From: CAXXOK01 sp964640955 | GTDB lineage: Bacteria; Bacillota; Clostridia; Christensenellales; Aristaeellaceae | Reading direction: 5' to 3' | Length of the DNA: 64,000 nt | Assembly (NCBI GenBank): GCA_964640955.1 | Contig: CAZXJI010000016.1 | Coordinates: 10,561 to 74,560, forward strand | Part shown: in pieces, positions 54,197 to 62,938 of the stretch | Numbering within the stretch: the stretch's first letter is position 1 | Layout of the letters: each line of letters begins with the position of its first letter | Position numbers and translations under genes: made by a program | Notes under the pieces: model-generated | What the model was told of the DNA's origin: nothing | Databases searched by the model: none | Seen by the model: the letters and a program-made list of their open reading frames with translations, nothing else

Positions 54197-55090
54197 TCAG
54201 TCACTCCCGTCTCCGTAATAAACCCAGTACCGGGAACTGAGGCGGAGCACGCCCGTGATGATCATGATCGCCGCAAACAACACCCAGGATAGAGCGCTGG
54301 CATACCCCATGTAGAAATTCGTAAAAGCTTCTTTATATAGCTTAATCCCGTATAGATAGGTGGATTTGTTGGGACCTCCTCCCGTAAGCACAAAGGCGAT
54401 GGAGAAATCCTGAAAACAGGAAATGGTCTGCATGATCAAGTTAAATACCAGAATCGCGGATATCCCCGGTAATGTGATGTGCCAAAAAGACCGCAACGCG
54501 TTACAACCATCCATCCGGCTGGCCTCGTACAGTTCTTTGGGTACGTTTTTAAGCGCGGCCAGAAACAACACCATCGACGAGCCGAACTGCCAGATAGGGA
54601 TAATGGTGATGGTCGTAAGCGCGACGTTCGGATTACCGAGCCATTTCACCGCTCCCACGCCAAAAACGGACAGTACGGCGTTGACCACGCCGTTGTTCTG
54701 GAACATCAATCGCCACAAAACGGCGATGGCCACGCTACCACCGAAGATCGACGGGAGATAGTAAACCGTGCGGAACAAATTGATACCGCGCAGGTCCGTA
54801 TTCATCAGCAACGCGACGATAAGTGCAAAAAACACGCGCCCCGGCACGGAAAAAAGCACATAGCGCAGGGTAACGGAGCAAACTTTCATAAACTCGCGAT
54901 CCTGCGTGAAAAGGCGCACATAATTGTCAAGCCCGACAAAGGCAGTATTCGTAGAGAGTGTTTTGTTCGTAAAAGAAAGAATGAGCGAATAGACGAAAGG
55001 ATAGGCCTGGAAGATCAACAAGCCCAGAAGCCATGGCGATAGATAAATCAGCCCGGTATAACGCCTTCTGATGCGTGTGGAGGAAATCAT
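54197..55090 (-). CDS. sugar ABC transporter permease (MalF/UgpA type)
   Basis: A 297-residue CUT1 permease with six membrane segments. It begins RRRYTGLIYLSPWLLGLLIF, the standard UgpA-like N-terminus, and its EAA loop is EASRMDGCNALRSFWHITLP near residue 205. GGAG lies 5 bases before the ATG. It is cotranscribed with the binding-protein gene upstream, which is separated by a hairpin. Confidence 0.9.
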   Translation of the reverse strand: MISSTRIRRRYTGLIYLSPWLLGLLIFQAYPFVYSLILSFTNKTLSTNTAFVGLDNYVRLFTQDREFMKVCSVTLRYVLFSVPGRVFFALIVALLMNTDLRGINLFRTVYYLPSIFGGSVAIAVLWRLMFQNNGVVNAVLSVFGVGAVKWLGNPNVALTTITIIPIWQFGSSMVLFLAALKNVPKELYEASRMDGCNALRSFWHITLPGISAILVFNLIMQTISCFQDFSIAFVLTGGGPNKSTYLYGIKLYKEAFTNFYMGYASALSWVLFAAIMIITGVLRLSSRYWVYYGDGSD

Positions 55091-55125
55091 CGATTCTCCG
55101 CCCTTCCGGATTCATTTTACGATGA

Positions 55126-55157
55126 GGACGAGTACCGGTTCAGGCCGGTACTCGTCC
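55126..55157 (-). other. intercistronic stem-loop after the binding-protein gene
   Basis: GGACGAGTACCGG (55126-55138) pairs perfectly with CCGGTACTCGTCC (55145-55157) over a 6-base loop, just after the binding-protein stop on the minus strand. No T-run follows; a partial terminator or mRNA-stabilising element is likely. Confidence 0.55.
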
Positions 55158-55166
55158 CCGGGAGGA

Positions 55167-56447
55167 TTACTTGCTGATCGCCATTTTCAGGTCCGTCACA
55201 CAGGCCCGCAGATCCTCTATGAAGCTCGAAGCCGCCTGTTCGGCCGTGTAATCGCCGTAGTAGAAAGCGCTGATATAGTCGTCCTCAAGCGTTTCGATGA
55301 GATCGTTGGTCGAAATGATGTTCTGCCCTTGCCCGCCCTTATGCAGGGCGCAAAACTCGGATACGCTGAGCAGATCCGCAGGCACCAGACCCTCCTCATT
55401 CATCCTCGCAAGCGCTTTGTCCACGCAGGGGAGCGAGCGAACGAGCTTAAGGGTATCGATCGCGGTCTCGTCATAGTAGAAATACTGAAGGAACTTGAGC
55501 GCCTCTTCATAGTTTGCCGATTTTGCGTTCACGGCGATCATATTGGTGGGTCTGGTCATAATGCCCGTGTTTTCGGCGTCGCAATCGCCGAAAGGTTCCA
55601 TGGCCACGACATCGTTACGGGAAGCCCGCGCCGCCGAATCGCCGGAGGAGTAATCCGGCAGCACCAACACCTTATCGTTCAGCCATCCGTAATCCTGATA
55701 GAAACCGTAAGTGCTCGTGTCCACGTCCTCCAGTGGAACCAGAACGCCTTCGGCAAAGCAACGGCCCAGGTATTCGAAGGTGTTGACCAACTGTTCCTCC
55801 GTTACGCCGATGCTGTAATCGTCGTTGACCAGTTTATTGTCTCCCGCCTGGTTAAGCAGATAGGGCTCGAAGATACTTCTGGAGATATCGCCCAGCGCAA
55901 GATATGCTTCCGGATCGTAGGCGCGCAGTTTCTGAGCATTTGCGATCAGGTCGTCCCAGGACCACTGCCCGATCTCAATACCTGCGGCCGCAGCCAGCGT
56001 GGAATTGACATAGTTGATGGAGAAGTTCTGGCCGGTGGGCAGCCCGATCAATTCGCCGGTAGAAGCGGTAACGCCGCTGAGCATGCCTTGGGGAAAACCG
56101 CTCAGATCCACGATATCCTGCTGATTGTAGTCAACGAAGTTGTCCATTACGCTCCAGAGCGTGTCCAGGTAAGCATAGTCGATCTGGATGATGTCGGGCG
56201 CCGTGCCGCCGGCGATCTGGGTAACCAGCTTTTCCAGATAACCGTCAAAGCCGCTGTACTCACCCGCGATCGTTACGTTGGGGTTGAGCTCCTGGTACTG
56301 GTCGATCACAGCCAGCGTGGCCTCGTGGCGCTCGTCGCCGCCCCACCAGGAGAAGCGCAGCTGCACCGGGTCCTCCGCCTGTGCGCTTGATGCGACCAAC
56401 GATAACACCATCATCATTGTCATCAGAATAACCCCGAGTTTACGCAT
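55167..56447 (-). CDS. sugar ABC transporter substrate-binding protein (UgpB/CUT1 type)
   Basis: A 426-residue family 1 extracellular solute-binding protein. The leader MRKLGVILMTMMMVLSLVAS ends at SAQA-ED without a lipobox. Mature N-terminus LRFSWWGGDERHEATLAVID is the hallmark of this family, and FDGYLEKLVTQIAGGTAPDI follows near residue 70. ATG at 56447 (GGAGG about 10 bases upstream) is preferred to 56468. Operon order: binding protein, two permeases, dehydratase. The divergent YesN/YesM-type pair at 56705 probably controls it. Confidence 0.9.
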   Translation of the reverse strand: MRKLGVILMTMMMVLSLVASSAQAEDPVQLRFSWWGGDERHEATLAVIDQYQELNPNVTIAGEYSGFDGYLEKLVTQIAGGTAPDIIQIDYAYLDTLWSVMDNFVDYNQQDIVDLSGFPQGMLSGVTASTGELIGLPTGQNFSINYVNSTLAAAAGIEIGQWSWDDLIANAQKLRAYDPEAYLALGDISRSIFEPYLLNQAGDNKLVNDDYSIGVTEEQLVNTFEYLGRCFAEGVLVPLEDVDTSTYGFYQDYGWLNDKVLVLPDYSSGDSAARASRNDVVAMEPFGDCDAENTGIMTRPTNMIAVNAKSANYEEALKFLQYFYYDETAIDTLKLVRSLPCVDKALARMNEEGLVPADLLSVSEFCALHKGGQGQNIISTNDLIETLEDDYISAFYYGDYTAEQAASSFIEDLRACVTDLKMAISK

Positions 56448-56510
56448 GTTTGCCTTCCTCCGTTTCACTTTGCAGTTTGTTGTCTGTTCCGGACGGAACT
56501 CATTAGCTTA

Positions 56511-56538
56511 ATTGTATCAAGTCCATCCCGCGTTGCAA
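56511..56538 (-). promoter_or_regulatory. sigma-A type promoter of the dehydratase/transporter operon
   Basis: Minus strand TTGCAA (56533-56538), a 16-base spacer and TACAAT (56511-56516), about 65 bases before the ATG at 56447. Confidence 0.6.
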
Positions 56539-56704
56539 CGTCATAACTTAACATGCAGGTGGGCAAAAATAAAAACCGGATTATCTTAATTCAAGGAATC
56601 TATCATTCCTTTACATTATGGTTGAAAAGGCACTTTTAAAATCCATTCCATTATGATTAAATGATTTTAGGGAGTGGTTGTATACTTGGTGCCGAGGTGA
56701 TGAA

Positions 56705-57433
56705 ATGCACACATTGATTATCGTAGAGGACGATTACCAGATCCGCAACGGGTTAAGCCGGTTTTTCCCGTGGCAGGAGATTGGTTTTTCACTGCTTGAA
56801 AGCTTCGAGAACGGATCCTTTGCGCTGAAATACCTGATGCAGAATCCGGTGGACGTTGTGCTAACGGATATTCGAATGCCCGTTATGGACGGCCTGGAGC
56901 TTATGAAGGGTATGCGGAGCCGGAACATCCAGTCCATGGTTGTCATACTGACCGCCTACCGCGATTTCAACTACGCCCAACAGGCGATCTCACTGGGCCT
57001 CTCCCATTATATTGTCAAATCGACTCGTTACGATGACTTGATCGGTGTATTCAAGCAAGTGTACAAAGCGCTCGAGAACAGGTTGCCTTTCCCTACGCTA
57101 AGCACGCCCCCCGGCCGCCTGGACGACGTCATTTCCCGCGCGTGCAGCTACATCGACAGCCATGTCAGCACCGCATGCCTGCAGGCGCTTTCGAGCTATA
57201 TGAATCTTAATCCCGTTTATATCAGCCGGCTGTTCAAGGAAAAAACGGGCGTCAATTTTATGGATTACCTGATTCAGGCTAAAATGCGCTGCGCGACCGA
57301 ATTGCTCATCCAAACGACGCAATCCATCGCGCAAATCAGCGAGGAGACGGGATACAGCAATGAGCAGAATTTCTCAAGAGCCTTCAAAAAGCAATTCGGC
57401 ATCAGTCCCAATGAGTATCGAAAACTCCATTGA
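56705..57433 (+). CDS. YesN-type response regulator with AraC DNA-binding domain
   Basis: A 242-residue protein: receiver domain (about 1-120) with the phospho-acceptor Asp55 in VVLTDIRMPVMDG and IVEDDYQIRNG at the N-terminus, and a C-terminal AraC HTH domain (about 145-242; MNLNPVYISRLFKEKTGVNF and GYSNEQNFSRAFKKQFG). These regulators activate neighbouring sugar transporter genes. The ATG at 56705 has GAGGTGAT about 8 bases upstream. The histidine kinase gene overlaps its 3' end. Confidence 0.92.
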   Translation: MHTLIIVEDDYQIRNGLSRFFPWQEIGFSLLESFENGSFALKYLMQNPVDVVLTDIRMPVMDGLELMKGMRSRNIQSMVVILTAYRDFNYAQQAISLGLSHYIVKSTRYDDLIGVFKQVYKALENRLPFPTLSTPPGRLDDVISRACSYIDSHVSTACLQALSSYMNLNPVYISRLFKEKTGVNFMDYLIQAKMRCATELLIQTTQSIAQISEETGYSNEQNFSRAFKKQFGISPNEYRKLH

Positions 57434-59228
57434 TCCTCCGGATCGGTTGACCCGGCATTTTTTCTATCGCGAATTGAGCTTTATGCTCCTTTGTTCCATC
57501 GTGCCCCTGCTGCTGATCAGCGCGCTTTTCATTGTGCTGTCCACAAAGAATATCACGAAAAGCAACGACGAAAACGCCCAGGCGCATCTCGTACAAGTCG
57601 GTGATCAAATGGATATGATCGTCAGTGAATTGGACTCGCTCAATATTACGTTCTCCGTGAACAACGAGATCCTGACCGCCATGACCCGCAGCATGATACT
57701 AAACAAGGGAAGCTGGCTCAACACGCTGGATAACATCAGCATCAATTATCTAACGCCCTGCGTCGCTTCCCGAAGCTACATCCATTCGCTCTATCTATAC
57801 CTGGAAAACGAAAACGGCTTGTTCCTGTCCGACGCTGTAGGAGCCGCGCATCTGGATACCTACTTTGACACGGCGTGGTTTGAAACCTATCGGCAGCATC
57901 AGAACGATAAGTACAACATTTACAGCGAATTGCGCTCTTTCCGGCAATATGCCTTTGAAAAGAAGGACACTTGGGTGATCACGCTGTATCGCCCGCTGTT
58001 CCTTCGCAACGGCGTAGTCGTTCTAAACCTGTATAAAGACTATTTCGATCAGCAATTGGCCGAACAAAGCGTTTCGACTTCGCAAGTGCTGCTGGTTTGC
58101 AACACCGATGGTGAAGTGCTGATGCAAAGCAAAGAGAACTTCAACCTTGACGACGAAACACTCGACGACATCTGCACCTGTGATGCAACGAAATTGACGG
58201 ACTATTCCGCAAACGGCGTTCGTTACCATATCGTACGCGCCGAGGCAGAGAAGACCTCGTGGATTTACCTCTCCATAACGCTGTTTCAGGATCTCTATTC
58301 ACCGCTGTATTCCATGGTCAAGATCGGGTCCGTAGCAACCGTCGCGCTTTTTATCTTCTGCGTGCTTCTTTCAATTCGACATGCCAATCACTCGGTAACC
58401 GATATCCAGCAGATTCTGCAAATCCTAAACGCGACCGAAAAACATACGCGTCTGCCCGAAACAATTACGGCCAAACGCAACGACATCTACAGCTACATCC
58501 TGCACGTCATTGTGCATAATTTCGCCGAGCAGAATAACCTTCGTTACCAGCTGCAGCAAAAAAAGTACGCCGCGCGCGAGTTGGAGCTAGTCGCGCTTCG
58601 GGCGCAGATTAACCCACACTTTTTATTCAACACCCTTAAAACGATCTGTTGGATGAGCATCGAACAGAACAACGGGCAAAACGAAGTAAGTCATATGATT
58701 GAAGATATGACGGAAATATTGGAATACAGTATGGATTCATCGGATGAGATGGTTCCCCTTTCCGTCGAAGTGCATAACACGCGCGCCTATCTTCATATTC
58801 AGAGCGAACGGTATAAAGACCGTTTTTCGATTGCATGGCATTGTACGCCAGGCGTTGAGGACTATTATACGATCAAATTGATCATCCAGCCTCTGATTGA
58901 GAACTCCATACAACATGGAATCCGTTGGGAAGAGACAGAAAACCGGCCGCTTCATATCGACATCTCCATATGGGAGGAAACAAACGACATCCATATCCAA
59001 GTGCGTGACGATGGCCGCGGGATTTCGCCGGATCAGCTCGAAATAATCCGCCGCCGTCTGGATGCGCAGACGGACGAGGGCCATATCGGGCTGTACAGCT
59101 GCAACCGGCGGTTGTGCCTGACCTTCGGCGAGGAGTACAGACTGCGGATCGACAGCGGCGAAGGGTACACCGTTGTATCCCTGCGTTTGCCTAAAATGAC
59201 TTCCGATTGTGGAAACGGCCCGCAATAG
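57411..59228 (+). CDS. YesM-type sensor histidine kinase
   Basis: A 605-residue membrane kinase. Membrane segments lie at about 25-48 and 305-325 around an extracellular sensor domain. A His_kinase (YesM-type) domain follows, with the phospho-acceptor His403 in RAQINPHFLFNTLKT. The ATPase domain has LIIQPLIENSIQHGI (N box) and VRDDGRGISPDQ (G1). It works with the response regulator encoded just upstream. Start uncertain: ATG at 57411 overlaps that gene by 23 bases; an ATG at 57360 would overlap by 74. This gene is notably AT-rich for the window. Confidence 0.9.
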   Translation: MSIENSIDPPDRLTRHFFYRELSFMLLCSIVPLLLISALFIVLSTKNITKSNDENAQAHLVQVGDQMDMIVSELDSLNITFSVNNEILTAMTRSMILNKGSWLNTLDNISINYLTPCVASRSYIHSLYLYLENENGLFLSDAVGAAHLDTYFDTAWFETYRQHQNDKYNIYSELRSFRQYAFEKKDTWVITLYRPLFLRNGVVVLNLYKDYFDQQLAEQSVSTSQVLLVCNTDGEVLMQSKENFNLDDETLDDICTCDATKLTDYSANGVRYHIVRAEAEKTSWIYLSITLFQDLYSPLYSMVKIGSVATVALFIFCVLLSIRHANHSVTDIQQILQILNATEKHTRLPETITAKRNDIYSYILHVIVHNFAEQNNLRYQLQQKKYAARELELVALRAQINPHFLFNTLKTICWMSIEQNNGQNEVSHMIEDMTEILEYSMDSSDEMVPLSVEVHNTRAYLHIQSERYKDRFSIAWHCTPGVEDYYTIKLIIQPLIENSIQHGIRWEETENRPLHIDISIWEETNDIHIQVRDDGRGISPDQLEIIRRRLDAQTDEGHIGLYSCNRRLCLTFGEEYRLRIDSGEGYTVVSLRLPKMTSDCGNGPQ

Positions 59229-59397
59229 ACATTGCACAGCCGGGCGGGCTGTCCGGGGAACGTGCTCGTATCCGGGCCGTACATCATGTGCTTCCGTGCC
59301 GGACGTTTGAAGCGCTCCCCCGCTTCCCGGGCTGTTACGACCGTTCTCATAATGTCAGATTGCTGGAATGCGGTGATCATAGCCCGCCTGATCAACC

Positions 59398-59432
59398 AAA
59401 AGCCGTGCGATTCGTTTTATCGCACGGCTTTT
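59398..59432. terminator. terminator between histidine kinase and rpiB
   Basis: AAAAGCCGTGCGAT (59398-59411) pairs with ATCGCACGGCTTTT (59419-59432). It lies between convergent genes and gives a T-run on either strand, so it can serve both. Confidence 0.8.
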
Positions 59433-59477
59433 ACGCTTGACGCGGTTTCCCGTGTTCGGGTTGCCACGCCTCCGGCG

Positions 59478-59927
59478 CTAGCCCCGTTTCTCTTCGCCCA
59501 TCCGGCTTAGTTTCGCAACGCGGCGGCGAAAATCGTCGTCCGTTGAAAAGCGCGCGTTCAGGAACAGGGTAATCAGTTCCTCCGCCCCGGTGGAGCCCAC
59601 CACCTGCGCACCCAGCGCCATGACCTGCACGTCGTCGTGCTCTACGCACTGGTGCGCCGTGTACGGGTCGTGGCACACCGCGGCGCGGATGCCGGGCGTT
59701 TTGTTGCACGCGATCGCCGCACCCGCACCCGTGCCGCAGAACATGATGCCGCGCTCGGCCTCGCCGGCAAGCAGCGCCGCGCACAGCCGACGGGCAACGT
59801 CCGGGAAGTCGACGGGGTTTTCGTCGTACGAACCCAGATCCGTCACCTCGCAACGCGCGCGCAACGCGGGCAGCAGCGCCTGCTTGAGCAAAAACCCCGC
59901 ATGGTCGGAGCCCACTGCGATTCTCAT
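59478..59927 (-). CDS. rpiB: ribose-5-phosphate isomerase B / LacA-LacB family sugar-phosphate isomerase
   Basis: A 149-residue protein with the complete RpiB pattern: IAVGSDHAGFLLKQAL at the N-terminus, CGTGAGAAIACNKTPGIRAA near residue 66-85 with the catalytic Cys, and CHDPYTAHQCVEHDD. It interconverts ribose-5-phosphate and ribulose-5-phosphate, or acts on allose- or galactose-6-phosphate. Start MRIAVGSDHAG at 59927 has GGAGGTG about 8 bases upstream; the frame extends to 59981 without support. The gene is GC-rich, unlike both neighbours' surroundings, and lies 28 bases after an ADP-ribosylglycohydrolase remnant. Confidence 0.9.
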   Translation of the reverse strand: MRIAVGSDHAGFLLKQALLPALRARCEVTDLGSYDENPVDFPDVARRLCAALLAGEAERGIMFCGTGAGAAIACNKTPGIRAAVCHDPYTAHQCVEHDDVQVMALGAQVVGSTGAEELITLFLNARFSTDDDFRRRVAKLSRMGEEKRG

Positions 59928-59955
59928 CCGTTTCACCTCCGGAGCATCGTTCATT

Positions 59956-60190
59956 TTACAGCGCAAGCATCTTTTCCGCATAGGCCGTCTGCGCGCGCAG
60001 CGCGTGCCGCAGCGCTTTCAGCAGACCGTCCGCGCTTTCGACCATCGTGCGCTGATTGTTGGTATGCGGGTTGAGGCGGGTTGCTTTTTCCAGCTGATCG
60101 ATCCATTTTTGCGGGACGGATGCGATTCCGCCGAGCGCGCCGGTAATGCCCGCGGCGACCGCCTCCACGCAGTCGGTGTCGCGCCCCATA
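59956..60190 (-). pseudogene. ADP-ribosylglycohydrolase family, 3'-terminal remnant
   Basis: About the last 78 codons of an ADP-ribosylglycohydrolase-type gene remain in frame to the stop at 59956. They show HMGRDTDCVEAVAAGITGAL and then GGIASVPQKWIDQL, the C-terminal metal-binding and helix blocks of that family. Upstream (near 60190) the homology stops and the DNA instead encodes, on the other strand, part of an AraC regulator. The missing N-terminus removes most of the active site, so it is not functional. Its high GC matches rpiB. Confidence 0.7.
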
Positions 60191-60546
60191 TGCTGGACTA
60201 TCTCCGGCAGCATTACCAGCAGGACATCGGCCTTACGTCCATGTCCGAAACCTTCCTTTACACGCCCTCCTACATCAACCGCATTCTGCGGCTCGCCACG
60301 CAACAGACGTTTTACGAGCTTCTGACGGATATCCGCATTAAAAAGGCGAAGGAATATCTCTCCGCCACTTCGTATTCCATTGTCCGGATCAGCGAACTGG
60401 TCGGGTATACCAACGTGCAGAGCTTCATCCGCATGTTCAAAAAGAACACCGGCAGCACGCCGGGCGCATACCGCTTCGGCTCCCGCAGCACCTGCAGGGT
60501 AGTTTCGTCTGCATGCAGGACGGGCGCTGTCTACCTCTGCGTGTGA
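60190..60546 (+). pseudogene. AraC-family regulator, C-terminal fragment
   Basis: A plus-strand frame encodes an almost complete AraC HTH_18 domain: YLRQHYQQDIGLTSMSETF, then YTPSYINRILRLATQQTFY, IKKAKEYLSATSYSIVRISE and VGYTNVQSFIRMFKKNTG, ending PGAYRFGSR before a stop at 60546. The N-terminal receiver or sensor part is missing. The frame is open to the left, but that part is antisense to the rpiB and glycohydrolase sequence and not protein-like. It resembles the C-terminus of the regulators beside LplB/YtcP cassettes such as the one starting at 61009, so it may be the broken regulator of that cassette. Confidence 0.7.
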
Positions 60547-60947
60547 AGACAAGCATATACGGGTCGCAGCCATGATGCCGTTGCTTTGGCAAGCCGGTTT
60601 GCCATAAGATGACGAGACCGCTGTACGCCGATGCGGCCGGATTCCGGCCCCATGCGGTGTACAGCGGCGTATACACCATGGATTTCCGTGTCATGACGTA
60701 TGCGATTGCTTCCGGTGTGGCGACGCCGCCGGGATCATCGGCGCCGAACCGGCGTATGCTTCGCCTCGTTAAACATGGAACCCAACGGCTCGCGGCCGCC
60801 AGATTCCCTTGCTTTTTACGGCCTTCATGATACCGTTTTCCAGCGTGAAAGCCTCTAAAAAAACAGCGAAAAGCGCAGAACATTGACGATATGTCCCGGT
60901 TTAGACCAAAACAGTGGTTTCGTGCGGGAAAGCAAGCTTTTGTTGGG
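60547..60947. other. intergenic region without recognisable gene
   Basis: I see no protein-like frame, RNA gene or strong hairpin in this stretch. It may hold degraded remains of the regulator fragment to its left. The promoter of the next cassette follows at 60948. Confidence 0.5.
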
Positions 60948-60975
60948 TTGAAAGGAAAGATGATCCTGCTAAAAT
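60948..60975 (+). promoter_or_regulatory. putative promoter of the third LplB/YtcP cassette
   Basis: TTGAAA (60948-60953), a 16-base spacer and TAAAAT (60970-60975), about 33 bases before the permease ATG. Confidence 0.5.
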
Positions 60976-61008
60976 AGAACCAGGGAACGGGGAAAAGGAG
61001 TGAATTCG

Positions 61009-61944
61009 ATGAAGGGATTGCGGAGATTTGGCAGCAATCTCGCGTACGACATGAAATATAGCAGGGCTTTACTCGTTATGATCCTGCCTATCTTGATCTA
61101 TCTGATCATATTCAACTATCTGCCGATGGTGGGCGCGGTGATTGCCTTCAAGCAGTACAATTTCTCTCAGGGTATCTTCGGCAGCCCATGGTGCGGCCTG
61201 AACAACTTCCGGTTCTTTTTTATGTCCGGCAAGGCGTGGCAGGTTACGAGCAACACGGTGCTGTATAACGCCGCGTTCATCATAACGCAAAACGTGCTGG
61301 AGATTGCCGCTGCCATCTTCCTGTCCGAAATTGGCAGCCGCCGCTTTAAGAAGTTCACCCAGGGCGCCATGTTTCTGCCCAACTTTATTTCCTGGGTGGT
61401 GGTGGGGGCTATCGCGTATAATCTGCTCAGCTACGACTTCGGTTTTGTGAACAACGTACTGCAGTCTTTCCATCTGGAAAAATGGTCTGTTTATACGGAT
61501 GCCAGCTACTGGCCGGGGATCTTCGTGTTTCTCAGCGCCTGGAAGCACATCGGCTACGGCTCCATTATCTATCTGGCCGCCATCATGGGCATCAGTGCGG
61601 ATATCTATGAAAGTGCGGCGTTGGACGGGGCTAATGAGTGGCAGAAGATTCGATACATCACCCTGCCCGGGCTGAAGTCCACCTTCATCGTGCTGCTGAT
61701 TCTGGCAATCGGCAACATTTTCCGCGGCAACTTCGACATGTTCTATCAACTGGTGGGCAACAACGGTTTGTTGTATAACTCCACCGATGTGATCGACACC
61801 TATGTGTTCCGTTCATTGCTAAGCAGCTACGAGTTTGGCATGTCCTCGGCCATCGGCCTGTATCAGTCGGTGCTGTGCTTCTTTACACTGGTGGTGACCA
61901 ACCTCATCATCCGCCGAATCTCCCCTGAAAACGCGTTGTACTGA
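61009..61944 (+). CDS. sugar ABC transporter permease (LplB type)
   Basis: A 311-residue CUT1 permease with six membrane segments. The EAA loop is YESAALDGANEWQKIRYITLP near residue 200 and the C-terminal RRISPENALY matches the LplB tail. ATG at 61009 is preferred over GTG 61000 because AAGGAG then lies 8 bases upstream. It is first in a cassette of permease, permease, binding protein. Confidence 0.9.
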   Translation: MKGLRRFGSNLAYDMKYSRALLVMILPILIYLIIFNYLPMVGAVIAFKQYNFSQGIFGSPWCGLNNFRFFFMSGKAWQVTSNTVLYNAAFIITQNVLEIAAAIFLSEIGSRRFKKFTQGAMFLPNFISWVVVGAIAYNLLSYDFGFVNNVLQSFHLEKWSVYTDASYWPGIFVFLSAWKHIGYGSIIYLAAIMGISADIYESAALDGANEWQKIRYITLPGLKSTFIVLLILAIGNIFRGNFDMFYQLVGNNGLLYNSTDVIDTYVFRSLLSSYEFGMSSAIGLYQSVLCFFTLVVTNLIIRRISPENALY

Positions 61945-61963
61945 TAGAAACGGAGGACATTCC

Positions 61964-62875
61964 ATGAGCGTCCGTGCTGCAAGAAGGATTGCCGTTTCCG
62001 GTGATCGCAGGGCATTTGAGATCCTGAGCTACACGTTTATCATTATCGTCACGATCCTGTGCCTGCTGCCTTTCTGGCTGGTGATCGTCGGTTCGTTTAC
62101 CTCGGAAGCGGAAATCTACCAGCGGGGCTATTCTCTGTGGCCGCAGGAGTTTTCGCTGGAAGCGTACAAGACCGCGTTTAAATACCCGGTGAAGGTGTTT
62201 CGGGCCTATGGTATCACGGTTTCAATCACGGCGCTGGGCACTTTTCTGTCTCTGCTGATGACCGCAATGTGCGGATACGCGCTCCAACGTGACGACTTTA
62301 AGAGCCGCGGTTTTTTTACCATGTTCGTATTCTTTACCATACTGTTTGGCGGAGGGTTGGTGCCCTGGTATCTGCTTATCACCAACTACCTGAAACTGCG
62401 GGACACCTACCTGGTGCTGCTGTTGACCCAGTTGGTGAACGTTTATTTCGTAATTCTGATGAAAAACTTTATGAAAACCGTTCCCAAAGCACTGGTTGAA
62501 GCCGCCAAGATTGACGGCGCCGGCGAGTTCTACATCTTCTTCCATATCGTGCTTCCGCTGGCCAAGCCGGCGCTGGCCAGCATCGGCATGTTCACGGCGT
62601 TGAACTACTGGAACGAGTGGCGCACCGGCATGCTTTTCCTGCAGAATGACGAACTGTTTCCGCTGCAGTACTACCTGTATCGCCTGTTAAACAGTGTGGA
62701 GTTTCTCAAGAGTTCCACCCTGCCTATGTCGTCGGAGGTGTCCAGCCTGTCCTTCCCTAGCGAAGGGCTCAAAATGGCCATGACCGTCATTGCTACCGGC
62801 CCGATTATCCTGCTTTATCCCTTCCTGCAGAAGTACTTCGTCAAAGGCATCACTATCGGCGCAGTAAAGGAATAA
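61964..62875 (+). CDS. sugar ABC transporter permease (YtcP type)
   Basis: A 303-residue CUT1 permease with six membrane segments. The EAA loop is VEAAKIDGAGEFYIFFHIVLP near residue 180 and the C-terminus is FVKGITIGAVKE, typical of YtcP. GGAGG lies about 7 bases before the ATG. It begins 19 bases after the LplB-type gene. Confidence 0.9.
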   Translation: MSVRAARRIAVSGDRRAFEILSYTFIIIVTILCLLPFWLVIVGSFTSEAEIYQRGYSLWPQEFSLEAYKTAFKYPVKVFRAYGITVSITALGTFLSLLMTAMCGYALQRDDFKSRGFFTMFVFFTILFGGGLVPWYLLITNYLKLRDTYLVLLLTQLVNVYFVILMKNFMKTVPKALVEAAKIDGAGEFYIFFHIVLPLAKPALASIGMFTALNYWNEWRTGMLFLQNDELFPLQYYLYRLLNSVEFLKSSTLPMSSEVSSLSFPSEGLKMAMTVIATGPIILLYPFLQKYFVKGITIGAVKE

Positions 62876-62938
62876 AGCACTCTTCGTTCGAATGTTGTGC
62901 CGGCCTATCGGCACGAAATAATGAAAGGGGTTTTCCGT

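Noticed and set aside
56570..56700. Promoter for the YesN/YesM pair
   Set aside because: Several AT-rich hexamers occur, but none has a -35/-10 pair with 16-18 base spacing.
51340..61000. Search by eye for an attR copy of the tRNA-Thr 3' end that would close the island
   Set aside because: No convincing repeat of the terminal tRNA bases was found in the window; the right end is either outside or erased.
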